NCBI GenBank assembly: GCA_964646605.1
Contig: CAZYEX010000053.1
Location: 24,295-88,294, forward strand
DNA length: 64,000 nucleotides
From: SBAX01 sp964646605
GTDB taxonomy: Bacteria; Planctomycetota; Phycisphaerae; UBA1845
Direction of reading: 5' to 3'
Shown here: positions 8,249-16,443 of the stretch, piece after piece
How positions within the stretch are numbered: the stretch's first letter is position 1
Layout of the letters: every line of letters begins with the position of its first letter
Notes under the pieces: model-generated
Database searches by the model: none
What the model was told of the DNA's origin: nothing
What the model saw: only the letters and a program-made list of their open reading frames with translations
Position numbers and translations under genes: made by a program

Positions 8249-9919
8249 ATGAGAGGCAATCGAGTACAAGCCGCGACGGTTGTTCTGCTTTGGACGACGG
8301 GGATGGTCCTGGCCGCACCGCCGGGTACCGCGTTCACCTACCAAGGGCAACTCAAGCGAGACGGCGTGCCGCCGAGCGACACCGTACCGATGGGGTTTTC
8401 ACTGTGGAACGCTGAGGCAAACGGGGCGAAAGTCGCGCCGGATATCAACGACGACAGCGTCGAAGTCGTGAACGGCCTGTTTGCCGTGCGGCTCGACTTC
8501 GGAGCATCCGCGTTCACCGGTGAGGGACGTTGGCTGGAGATCGCCGTCGACGGAACGCCGCTATCGCCCCGCCAACCGCTCACGCCGACGCCGTATGCGC
8601 TGCACGCGCTAAACGTCCCGGCGCCGTCAAACTGGTTGAACGACGGCGACCACGTGGTCCTGCCCACGGGCAACGTCGGCATCGGCACGAATCAACCCAC
8701 GGCCATGCTTCACTTGCAGCGGCCCTACGCGTCCACCGCGATGCGATTCCAAAGCCTACGGTTCGATCAGGGCGCGCCGGCGTCGTTGGTGCGAGCGCCC
8801 AATTCTGCGGCGAATTCGGGCATCGGTGCAACATGGAGCAACCCCGGCAATGCCCTTTCGACCAACGACGCGTGGGCGACGACCGACCTTTCGGAAGTCG
8901 TCGGAACGCCGGATGCCGATCAGTCGGGCTTCTTGGACCTGTCCGCGGCCGCCTTTTCGATCCCTGCGGCCGGACAGGTCACCGGGATTACCGTACAGAT
9001 CGAGGGCCATGCCGCCGCCGGTTGCTCCGACTGCGAAACGGCTGCGGTGGTCGTGTCGGCGGAACTACTGGGCGGGTCGGCGCCGTCCTCCACGCGGTCC
9101 GTGGAGTTCGGCCCGTCCGACGCCGTCTTCGCCACGGGCGGGAGCGTCGATCCCTGGGGGCTCGACTGGACCCCCGCACAGGTCAACAGCGCCGGCTTCG
9201 GTGTGCGCCTCTCTGCAAATCTGGTCGTGGGAGAGCTGCTCTGCGTCTTTGGCAGTTGCGGCATTATTCCTTGCGACTGCACGGGCACGGGGACGAGCTT
9301 CGTTGATGCCGTCACGATTACGGTCTTCTACTTCGAAGCCCCGTCAACGAGCACGCCGGTGCATTGGAGCTTGGGCGTCTCGCAGGAAGACGCCAACTTC
9401 CGCATCGCGGCCACGCCCGATCTCAGCTCCCCCATCTTTGTCGTGACTCCGCAGGGGAGCCTGGGGATCGGTACTACGGAATTTCTCAATGGGTTCTTCA
9501 AGCTGGCCGTCAACGGCCCCGCCGCCAAACCCAACGGTGGGCAGTGGTCGGCCTTGTCCGATGCCCGCGTGAAACGCAACGTCGAACCGCTCCACGGCGC
9601 GCTGGAGCGAATGCTGTCGCTTCGCGGGGTCACCTTCGAGTTCACCGAGGAGGGATTGCGCACGGGTCTGGCCACCCCAGGCCGGAAGGTCGGCCTCATC
9701 GCCCAGGAGGTCGAAGCGGTCCTTCCCGACTGGGTCGATGAAACACCGTCCGGCTACAAGTTCGTGACCGAATATGGCACGACGGCGCTCCTCGTCGAGG
9801 CCCTGCGCGAACTTCGCGCGGAGAAAAACGGGGAAATCACCGAACTGAGACATCGCCTGGAGCGGCTTGAGGCGATGCTTGAACGAGTCAATTCGAAGGG
9901 AGAAGGAGAAAGACCATGA
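8249..9919 (+). CDS. Secreted FTYQGQLK-domain protein 2 with S74 chaperone tail
   Basis: A 556-residue secreted protein. Signal peptide about 1-22, then the shared head domain (FTYQGQLKRDGVPPS, VVNGLFAVRLDFG, PRQPLTPTPYALHA) and NVGIGTNQPTAMLHL. A long beta-rich middle part follows. Residues from about 430 match the S74 (endosialidase-type) intramolecular chaperone: GQWSALSDARVKRNVEPL with the cleavage pair S437-D438, then VGLIAQEVEAVLPDWV, TTALLVEALRELRAE and a coiled coil to the end. In phage tail spikes this domain trimerises the fibre and cuts itself off. AGGAG stands 7 bases before the ATG. The stop overlaps the next start (ATGA). No other phage gene is nearby, so this is probably a cellular trimeric fibre. 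Confidence 0.82.
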   Translation: MRGNRVQAATVVLLWTTGMVLAAPPGTAFTYQGQLKRDGVPPSDTVPMGFSLWNAEANGAKVAPDINDDSVEVVNGLFAVRLDFGASAFTGEGRWLEIAVDGTPLSPRQPLTPTPYALHALNVPAPSNWLNDGDHVVLPTGNVGIGTNQPTAMLHLQRPYASTAMRFQSLRFDQGAPASLVRAPNSAANSGIGATWSNPGNALSTNDAWATTDLSEVVGTPDADQSGFLDLSAAAFSIPAAGQVTGITVQIEGHAAAGCSDCETAAVVVSAELLGGSAPSSTRSVEFGPSDAVFATGGSVDPWGLDWTPAQVNSAGFGVRLSANLVVGELLCVFGSCGIIPCDCTGTGTSFVDAVTITVFYFEAPSTSTPVHWSLGVSQEDANFRIAATPDLSSPIFVVTPQGSLGIGTTEFLNGFFKLAVNGPAAKPNGGQWSALSDARVKRNVEPLHGALERMLSLRGVTFEFTEEGLRTGLATPGRKVGLIAQEVEAVLPDWVDETPSGYKFVTEYGTTALLVEALRELRAEKNGEITELRHRLERLEAMLERVNSKGEGERP

Positions 9920-10173
9920 GAACAAAAGTATTTCGGGGGGCCATGGTCGCGGTGGGGTGCGCGTTGGTTTCGACGACCGTCGAGGCCGGTTCGCCGGTCG
10001 GCAGCGCTTTCACCTATCAGGGGCAGCTCAAGGAAAACGGCGCCCCGTCGAACGGGGACTTCGATTTCCGATTCACGCTCTCTTCGCCGGACGCCACCTT
10101 GAACATCGTGCCGTTCGACGGTTTCAGCGAGGATCCCACAATCCGGATAGACCGGCTTTTTTTGGAGAAATGA
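9916..10173 (+). CDS. Truncated FTYQGQLK-domain protein (85 aa)
   Basis: Signal peptide (ending in VEAG) and the first 30 residues of the shared head domain (FTYQGQLKENGAPSNG, DFDFRFTL), then an unrelated 24-residue end. The rest of the head domain (the NGLF and PYAL parts) is missing. It overlaps the previous gene by four bases (ATGA) and the next start also overlaps its stop (ATGA), so translation is coupled across all three. It is probably the stump of a longer gene whose 3' part was replaced by the following Cys-rich gene; a short secreted product remains possible. Confidence 0.55.
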   Translation: MRTKVFRGAMVAVGCALVSTTVEAGSPVGSAFTYQGQLKENGAPSNGDFDFRFTLSSPDATLNIVPFDGFSEDPTIRIDRLFLEK

Positions 10174-11396
10174 TGATGAACAGACCCTCGAGCGTCGTTT
10201 GGATTTGCATGGTTGCACTCCTGGTCGTGATTCACTGGAACCCACAGTCGGCACACGGCGCCGGCGCTTGTTGCCTTGACAACGATGCATGCAGCGATAC
10301 GTCGGGTTCAACCTGCATCATCGGCCTGGGCGGTGTCTTCGCAGGAGAAGGTACGAGCTGCTCAACGGAGGGTGTTTGTTACGGGGCATGCTGCGACTGT
10401 GAATTTGGATGTTACGACTATTCTGAATTGGGATGTTACAGTGCGGGCTCTATCTTTGCACTGTTCGTCGGCCCCAGATCAAGCTGCGCGTCCGATCCTT
10501 GCACGGGCGCCTGCTGTCAGAGCGACGGCTCATGCACGGTGGGGCCGTTTTGCTCATGTTCCCCACTAGAGTTTCAAGGGCTTGGCTCCTCTTGCGCTAC
10601 AGGCGTTTGCGGCTGGGCGTGTTGTCTGGCGAACGGGTCGTGTGGACAGACGAATCCGTCCGTTTGTACGAACAACCACGGGGACTACCAGGGCGACGGC
10701 GTCTCGTGCGCCGGGCTTGACTGCACCGGGGCCTGCTGCGGCGCTGGGGCCGTCTGCACCAACACCAACGAAGTTGCGTGCGCGGGTGAGTTTCGCGGCT
10801 ACGGAACGCGCTGCGACACGGAGGTATGCGGAGGAGCTTGTTGTTTCGCCAATGGAACCTGCGATCTGGACATCCAAAGCTCGTGTCGCTCTCGCGGGGG
10901 TGTCTCCCGGGCCAACTGGTCGGACTGCACGGTGTGTCCTCGACCTCTGACCGCCTTCACATACCACGGTCAACTTAAGAGCGGCGGTGTTCCCGTCAAC
11001 GGACCGGTCGATTTCCAGTTTACACTCTGGGACGACGAGGCGGATGGTCACCAAAGGGGGGCGTCGCTCCCCCGGGGCGACGTCGACGTCAGGAATGGGC
11101 TGTTCACACTCGAACTCGACTTCGGACCCGGGGCCTTCGACTGGACAACACAATGGCTCCAGATCGAGGTATGTCAGGGAACCTGGGCCCAACAGACCGA
11201 CTTCACGACGCTAACTCCACGGCAACATCTAACGGCCGTGCCCTTTGCCTTGCAACTCGTCGGCGTCGCGCCGGATGAGTATGAAGCTCCGGATGCGCCC
11301 GGAACGGCCCACCCCGATCCGGAAATCGCGGAACTCATGCATCGAGTTTCGAGAATGGAGGCACTCCTGGAGCGTTACGCCAAGGAACGGGAATGA
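10170..11396 (+). CDS. Secreted Cys-rich GACC-repeat protein with C-terminal FTYHGQLK domain
   Basis: A 408-residue secreted protein. Three ATG codons in a row (10170, 10173, 10176) follow TTGGAG. The signal peptide ends near AHGAG. About six repeats of roughly 35-40 residues follow, each built on GACC or WACC, a GxC pair and GxGTxC (GACCLDNDAC, GACCQSDGSC, WACCLANGSC, GACCGAGAVC, GACCFANGTC), probably disulfide-bonded. After residue 250 comes the cluster's head module, here C-terminal: AFTYHGQLKSGGVPV, VDFQFTLWDDEADG, RNGLFTLELDFG, TPRQHLTAVPFAL, and a final short coiled coil. The module order is thus reversed relative to its neighbours, which suggests domain shuffling. Function unknown. Confidence 0.75.
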   Translation: MMMNRPSSVVWICMVALLVVIHWNPQSAHGAGACCLDNDACSDTSGSTCIIGLGGVFAGEGTSCSTEGVCYGACCDCEFGCYDYSELGCYSAGSIFALFVGPRSSCASDPCTGACCQSDGSCTVGPFCSCSPLEFQGLGSSCATGVCGWACCLANGSCGQTNPSVCTNNHGDYQGDGVSCAGLDCTGACCGAGAVCTNTNEVACAGEFRGYGTRCDTEVCGGACCFANGTCDLDIQSSCRSRGGVSRANWSDCTVCPRPLTAFTYHGQLKSGGVPVNGPVDFQFTLWDDEADGHQRGASLPRGDVDVRNGLFTLELDFGPGAFDWTTQWLQIEVCQGTWAQQTDFTTLTPRQHLTAVPFALQLVGVAPDEYEAPDAPGTAHPDPEIAELMHRVSRMEALLERYAKERE

Positions 11397-11625
11397 GAGT
11401 TGATAAAGCACGGATCTTGGTTACGGGCCTCGGGCGCCAAACTGGCGCAACGTTGATGCCATCGGACCTTCCGCGGGTTGGGCTTCCCCGTTGCGGGCGA
11501 AACCGGTACAATCGCCGACCGGGGGCTCGCGGCCGAACGGGACCGGGCCCGGGGGGCGATCACGGCGGCGGGGGATCCACATGACGGTTCTTTCACATTG
11601 GGTGTTACGACGAAGGGGACGACGA

Positions 11626-13131
11626 ATGAGAACTGCGAGGACGTTGGGATTGGGCGGCGCGGCTGCCTTTCTCGTATGCGCGAGCGGCGCGTGGGCGGGG
11701 GTGACGATCGGAACGGCGATCACGTACCAGGGTCAGCTTAAGCTGGGCGGCGTTCCCGTCGACGGCTCGGCCGACCTCAAGTTCAGTCTCTGGCAGCACG
11801 TCTCGGACCCCGATCTGGCGGATCAAATCGGCTCGACGTTGACCAAGACCAACGTTCCCGTCGACAACGGGTTGTTTACCGTCGATCTGGACTACGGCGC
11901 CAACGCCTTCAACGGCTTCGACCGCTGGGTGCAAGTCGAGGTGCGCAGTCCGCACGATCCGTTGAACCTCGCTCCCTTCACCACGTTGGCTTCGCGTCAG
12001 CCGGTCAGCCCGGCCCCCTATGCCATCAAAGCCTTCTCCGCCGTCGGAGTGGATGGACATTCGCTGGACGCCGCCGACGGCGCGCCCCTCGACGCCGTGT
12101 CGGTCAACAACGACGGCAGCGTCAGCATCGACTTCCGACTGATCTTCAGTGCCGGAACCACGCCGCTGATCACCGCCGGTCACGACAACAACGCCGCCCG
12201 TCCCAAACGGATGTGGATTGCGCACGGAGAGTTGAACCCCGCGTGGGGCATCCAATACCGCGATCTAGCCTCCGACGGACTGAGCGCCGACGCTATCGAG
12301 TTCGTGGCCGGCGACACGACCGTACCGCGGTTCCGCTTTGACCTCCCCGGTCGCGCGCTGACCCTTCACGACTCCGTCGGTAACACGACCGTCAATCTTT
12401 TAGGACAGGCGGGCGGGGGCGGCGGCGGACTGGTTCTAGCCAACAGCAACGAGATCAGCACGATCGAGTTGGACGCCGACGAAACGGATTCCCCGGCGAT
12501 TCGCCTTCGAAACGCGACCGGCACACAAGAACGTGTCTATCTGGCGGCTTCGGAGGGCGCCGAAGGGGCGGAAATGCACCTTCGCAACGCCGCCGGCGTT
12601 ACCACCATTCAACTGGACGCGGATGTCGGGGGGACCGGTGACGGGCGCGTGGTTACCAGCGAATTGCAGGTCACCGGCGGCAGCGACCTTTCCGAACAGT
12701 TCGAGATCAATGCCGGCGACCACGCAACACAACAACCCAGCGACGACGCAGCCGCGGTAAAACCGGGAATGGTCGTGTCGATCGACCCGCACAATCCCGG
12801 TGAACTCATCGTCAGCAGCGCCGCCTACGACCGTACCGTCGCGGGCATCGTCAGCGGCGCGGGCGGCGTCAAGCCCGGCATGTTGATGGGTCAGGCCGGA
12901 ACACTCGCCGACGGGAAACACCCCGTAGCCTTGACCGGGCGGGTGTATTGCTGGTGCGACGCCTCCAGCGGAGTCATCCGACCCGGCGATCTCCTAACCA
13001 CCTCCGATCGTCCCGGGCACGCCATGAAAGTGACCGACCCGTCGCGGGCTCACGGGGCGATCATCGGAAAGGCCATGACCGCGCTCGACGAGGGTCAAGG
13101 CCTGGTGCTGGTTCTCGTTTCGTTGCAGTAG
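11626..13131 (+). CDS. Secreted FTYQGQLK-domain protein 4 with large repetitive tail
   Basis: A 501-residue secreted protein. AAGGGG lies about 8 bases before the ATG at 11626; the frame is open further upstream, but this start yields a clean signal peptide (ending in AWAG). The head domain reads ITYQGQLKLGGVPVDG, LKFSLWQHV, VDNGLFTVDLDYG, SRQPVSPAPYAIKA. The middle is beta-rich with LDADETD and LDADVGG turns. The C-terminal 150 residues (ELQVTGGSDLSEQFEI, VKPGMVVSID, YDRTVAGIVSGAGGVKPG, VALTGRVYCWCDAS, IRPGDLLTTSD, GHAMKV, IIGKAM) form a conserved domain often found at the end of such fibre-like proteins. Function unknown. The 229 bases before it hold no gene. Confidence 0.75.
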   Translation: MRTARTLGLGGAAAFLVCASGAWAGVTIGTAITYQGQLKLGGVPVDGSADLKFSLWQHVSDPDLADQIGSTLTKTNVPVDNGLFTVDLDYGANAFNGFDRWVQVEVRSPHDPLNLAPFTTLASRQPVSPAPYAIKAFSAVGVDGHSLDAADGAPLDAVSVNNDGSVSIDFRLIFSAGTTPLITAGHDNNAARPKRMWIAHGELNPAWGIQYRDLASDGLSADAIEFVAGDTTVPRFRFDLPGRALTLHDSVGNTTVNLLGQAGGGGGGLVLANSNEISTIELDADETDSPAIRLRNATGTQERVYLAASEGAEGAEMHLRNAAGVTTIQLDADVGGTGDGRVVTSELQVTGGSDLSEQFEINAGDHATQQPSDDAAAVKPGMVVSIDPHNPGELIVSSAAYDRTVAGIVSGAGGVKPGMLMGQAGTLADGKHPVALTGRVYCWCDASSGVIRPGDLLTTSDRPGHAMKVTDPSRAHGAIIGKAMTALDEGQGLVLVLVSLQ

Positions 13132-13156
13132 GCTCGTTCGCAAGGAGATCATGACC

Positions 13157-14551
13157 ATGAAACCACGCACACAGAGGATCGTCGGATGGCTCGCCGCACT
13201 GAGTCTCGGCCCGGCGCTCAGCGCCGCTCCGCCGATGCCGCCGCGGCATGTGCAGCCATACCCGTTGCACACCGGAATTCACGCCCTCTCCACGGATGCG
13301 GCGGCGACGGCCAATGTCTATCAGGACGTCGTTACCTCGCCGGGCGCGATATGGATGCGCCTGCACTTCGCGGATCACAACCTCGGCCGCGAAAGCTACA
13401 TCACCATCACCTCGTCGCTCGACGGAGATCACCAGCGGCTGGATACACGCTCCATGGCGCCATGGGGCAACGCCTCGGCGTTCTTCAAGGGCGACACCGT
13501 GGAAATCGAACTGCACGTCGCCCCGGGCGACTCCGGCGTATTCGTCGAACTCGACTGGATCGTGGTCGGCGATCCCGTCGCTGACGGCGGAGTAGCCACG
13601 ATCTGTGACTCCGGCGACGAACGCGCTTTGTCCTCCGACAGTCGCGTCGGGCGTTTGTACTTCGGCGGCTGCACGGCCTGGCTGGTTTCCAACGGCGCCG
13701 TGCTCACGGCCGGTCATTGCGTCGATTTCGACCCCGACGAAACCAACAACGGTTGCGGACCCCTATTGCCCAACGGAATCCTCGACCTCAACGGAGTCGT
13801 CGAATTCAACATCCCCCTTTCCACCGCCGGCGGCAACACCAATCCCGCCGCAGTCGCCGACCAATACCCCATCAACGTCCCCAGCACGGTCTGGAACTTC
13901 GACGGATGCGGACAGGGACTGGGCAAGGATTACGCGGTTTTTTCCGTCAATGCCAACACCACGACCGGCCTGACCGCCCACGACGCCCAGGGGTTCTTCC
14001 GCATGACTCGCGAGGTCCCCGCCATCGACGCGACCGTCCGCACCACCGGCTGCGGCTCCGACAGCGGCACCCGCAACTTCGTGCAGCAGACCGACACCGG
14101 CACCTACGAAGGCGAATCGACAAGCGGTGCCAACTTATGGCACAGTTACCGCGTGGACACCACCGGCGGCACCTCCGGAAGCCCCATCATCTGGGAAGCC
14201 AACGGTTTGACCCTCGGCATCCACACCAACGCCGGATGCACCTCCACGGGCGGGGCCAACAGCGGAACGTCCTTCGAACACTCGCCCGTGGAAACCGCCC
14301 TGGAGAACTTCCCGGGCGCCAACACGGTCTACGTCGATCGCGGACATCCCCTGCCCGTCGCCGAGGCGGGCACGATCTTCCGCCCCTACAACACCCTCCC
14401 CGAAGGCATCGCTGCCGTCCTCGACGGCGGAATCCTTAGCGTGGTCGAGGGCAACTATCCGGCCTCCGAGGGAAACACTTTCCTCATCGGCGACGACGGA
14501 CGGGCCATGTGGATCCGCGCTCCGGTGGGGACCGTTACCATTGGGGACTAA
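13157..14551 (+). CDS. Secreted trypsin-like serine protease (S1)
   Basis: A 464-residue exported protease. Signal peptide about 1-23 (ending in ALSA). After a beta-rich N-terminal domain of some 140 residues, the S1 peptidase domain shows all three triad blocks: LTAGHCVDF (His), GKDYAVFSV (Asp) and TTGGTSGSPIIW (Ser). Paired Cys around the triad suggest disulfides. The last 70 residues (PYNTLPEGIAAV, GGILSVVEGNYP) resemble the start of a right-handed parallel beta-helix. GGAG (13144-13147) is 9 bases before this ATG and only 3 before the in-frame ATG at 13151, so the second ATG is preferred. It sits just after the FTYQGQLK cluster, perhaps in the same transcript. Substrate unknown. Confidence 0.87.
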   Translation: MKPRTQRIVGWLAALSLGPALSAAPPMPPRHVQPYPLHTGIHALSTDAAATANVYQDVVTSPGAIWMRLHFADHNLGRESYITITSSLDGDHQRLDTRSMAPWGNASAFFKGDTVEIELHVAPGDSGVFVELDWIVVGDPVADGGVATICDSGDERALSSDSRVGRLYFGGCTAWLVSNGAVLTAGHCVDFDPDETNNGCGPLLPNGILDLNGVVEFNIPLSTAGGNTNPAAVADQYPINVPSTVWNFDGCGQGLGKDYAVFSVNANTTTGLTAHDAQGFFRMTREVPAIDATVRTTGCGSDSGTRNFVQQTDTGTYEGESTSGANLWHSYRVDTTGGTSGSPIIWEANGLTLGIHTNAGCTSTGGANSGTSFEHSPVETALENFPGANTVYVDRGHPLPVAEAGTIFRPYNTLPEGIAAVLDGGILSVVEGNYPASEGNTFLIGDDGRAMWIRAPVGTVTIGD

Positions 14552-14567
14552 GACGCGCTCGAATGCA

Positions 14568-14605
14568 GTGCCATTAACATGGCACCTTCCCGGGCGAGAC
14601 GGGAA
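14568..14605. terminator. Two hairpins between convergent genes
   Basis: GTGCCA (14568-14573) pairs with TGGCAC (14580-14585), and TTCCCG (14587-14592) pairs with CGGGAA (14600-14605). They lie between the ends of the protease (+) and corC-like (-) genes. There is no clear T-run, so termination is inferred from position. Confidence 0.4.
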
Positions 14606-14659
14606 AGATTCGGCGCAGAGTGGGTTGCCACACACCCTTGGAGAGATGCGGCCCTACGT

Positions 14660-15934
14660 TTAGACGGTCTGTTTTTCTTGGGGCGAGACGAGCTTGAGAA
14701 GCAGCCGGGTGATGCGCCGCGGTTCGGCGGTGAGGACCTGGATGCCCACGTTGTCGTGCTCGCAGAACTCCCCGGCCTTGGGAATTTTCCCCAGCGTGCT
14801 GAAGACGAACCCGCCGATGGTTTCGTAGTCGCGGTTGTCGGGCAGACCCAGGTGCAGTTGGTCGTTCAGGTCGTCGATGCGCATGCGGGCGTCCACTTCG
14901 TAGGTGTGTTCGTCGATGCGCTTGAGTTCCGCGGGTTCCGCCGGCTCGTACTCGTCGCCGATCTCCCCCACCAATTCCTCGAGAATGTCCTCGATGGTGA
15001 CCAGACCCGCGGTTCCTCCGTACTCGTCGAGGACGACGGCCATGTGTACCTTCTCCCGTTGAAAATCTCGAAGAAGGTCGCCGACCAGTTTCGACTCGGG
15101 GATGAACACCGCTTTGCGCATGATATCGCGCGGATCGAAGGGACCGCCTACCGCTCGTCCGAGGAGGTCCTTGGCGTAGAGGATGCCCAGGATCGTGTCG
15201 ATGGTGCCGTCGTAGACGGGGATGCGCGAGTGGCCTTGGATGCGGATCAGTTCGAAAATGGACGACAACTCCACGTCGGCGGGCACGGCCACGATCTCGG
15301 TCCGCGGGGTCATGATCTCGACCACCCGCTGTTCGCCAAGTTCCATGACCGACTCGATCATCTCCTTTTCCTGCTCATCGACGGCCCCGTGCAACTCTCC
15401 CTCGCTGACCACGTCGAGGATTTCCTGCTCGAGTTCGTCGGCCAGCGTCTTGGGATCGCGGATCGGAGCACCGATCAGGCGTCGAACCAGGGGATCGAAG
15501 AGCTGCAGAAAAACGATGAGCGGGTAGCAGACCCATCGCAGCACTTCGAGCAAGGGCAGAAAGCGGATGACCAGCCAATCGCTGGAATACTCGGCCCAGG
15601 CGTAGGGGATGGCCACGCCGAAGATCAGAAGAAAGGTCCAGGCGACCACGCACCCGGCGGCAATGCGACGAAAGTCGTCGGGAGTCTGACGGGTCTCAAA
15701 GTAGTACAACACCGTGACGAAGAGGACGAGCACGGCCGCGGAGCGCAGCGCCGCCGTCACCAGCAGATACTGCCCGCGGCAGGCGAGAAACCGGTCGAAG
15801 GCCGCGGCGCGCCCGCGACGCTCGAACCACTCCGCAAGCCGACCCTTGGCCGGGGAGCGAAGAGCAAGGTTGAGCGTCGAAAAGAGCGACAGCGACGCCA
15901 AACCGATCAACCCCAGCCACAGCACCCAGTTCAT
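14660..15934 (-). CDS. CNNM/CorC-type membrane protein with CBS pair
   Basis: A 424-residue HlyC/CorC-family protein. The N-terminal 150 residues hold four hydrophobic segments (DUF21/CNNM transmembrane domain). A CBS pair follows at about 195-330 (MTPRTEIVAVPAD, GHSRIPVYDGTIDTILGILY, MRKAVFIPESKLVGDLL, VHMAVVLDEYGGTAGLVT). The CorC_HlyC domain (YEVDARMRIDDLN, DYETIGGFVFSTLG) ends the protein. Family members take part in Mg2+/Co2+ export or envelope homeostasis; the cargo here is inferred. Its ATG overlaps the ybeY stop (ATGA), making it the last gene of the phoH-HDIG-ybeY-corC operon. Confidence 0.9.
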   Translation of the reverse strand: MNWVLWLGLIGLASLSLFSTLNLALRSPAKGRLAEWFERRGRAAAFDRFLACRGQYLLVTAALRSAAVLVLFVTVLYYFETRQTPDDFRRIAAGCVVAWTFLLIFGVAIPYAWAEYSSDWLVIRFLPLLEVLRWVCYPLIVFLQLFDPLVRRLIGAPIRDPKTLADELEQEILDVVSEGELHGAVDEQEKEMIESVMELGEQRVVEIMTPRTEIVAVPADVELSSIFELIRIQGHSRIPVYDGTIDTILGILYAKDLLGRAVGGPFDPRDIMRKAVFIPESKLVGDLLRDFQREKVHMAVVLDEYGGTAGLVTIEDILEELVGEIGDEYEPAEPAELKRIDEHTYEVDARMRIDDLNDQLHLGLPDNRDYETIGGFVFSTLGKIPKAGEFCEHDNVGIQVLTAEPRRITRLLLKLVSPQEKQTV

Positions 15935-16443
15935 GATCGCCTCGCGCGGGTGGACGGCCGCGGAGCGGTTCCACCAAAAACCGCGCCGATCCCCAAGGAG
16001 CCGAGGATTTCATCCTCGAGGCGGTGCATACGGGCCGCGCCGCGCGCCGTCCGATCGTCGTGGCCCAGGAGGTGCAGCAACCCGTGTACGGCATACAAAG
16101 CCAATTCCGCGTCCACGGCGTGACCTCGTCGTTTCGCCTCGCGCGCCGCGGTGTCCACGGAGAGAACGATCTCCCCGTCCACGCGGTGGGCGCCTTCGCT
16201 TCCGTTCAGATCGAAGCTCAACACGTCGGTGGGTCCGCGGCGTCCCAGGAACGTGCGATGGAGGTCGGCCATGGTCGCGTCGTCCACCAGGGCGACGCTC
16301 AGGCAGGCGCGTTTCACTCCGTGCAACCGTAGGGTGGCCCCGATCGCTCGGCGGATGGGCGCAACCCGACCGGCCTTGACTCGGTCGAGTGTGGTAATGG
16401 CGATGGAGTCGACCGCGGTGCGACCTGATCCACGGAGTTTCAT
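15931..16443 (-). CDS. ybeY: Endoribonuclease YbeY
   Basis: A 170-residue rRNA-maturation RNase of the UPF0054 family, acting in 16S rRNA 3' end processing and ribosome quality control. Diagnostic parts are FLGRRGPTDVLSFDL (about 71-85), the strand DGEIVLSVDTA, and the metal motif HGLLHLLGHDD beginning near residue 119. In the usual motif HGxLHLxGYDH the last His is the third zinc ligand; here that position is Asp and a His stands two residues earlier. The ATG at 16443 overlaps the stop of the HDIG gene (ATGA), and the stop overlaps the next ATG, so translation is coupled on both sides. The frame stays open upstream but lies inside the HDIG gene. Confidence 0.9.
   Translation of the reverse strand: MKLRGSGRTAVDSIAITTLDRVKAGRVAPIRRAIGATLRLHGVKRACLSVALVDDATMADLHRTFLGRRGPTDVLSFDLNGSEGAHRVDGEIVLSVDTAAREAKRRGHAVDAELALYAVHGLLHLLGHDDRTARGAARMHRLEDEILGSLGIGAVFGGTAPRPSTRARRS

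Noticed and set aside
7029..13131. Prophage tail-fibre region
   Set aside because: Each protein has a signal peptide and there are no capsid, portal, terminase, integrase or lysis genes.
14579..16123. 514-codon plus-strand frame opposite corC and ybeY
   Set aside because: It lies antisense to two well-recognised genes and its product has the His/Gln/Arg-rich composition of an antisense frame.
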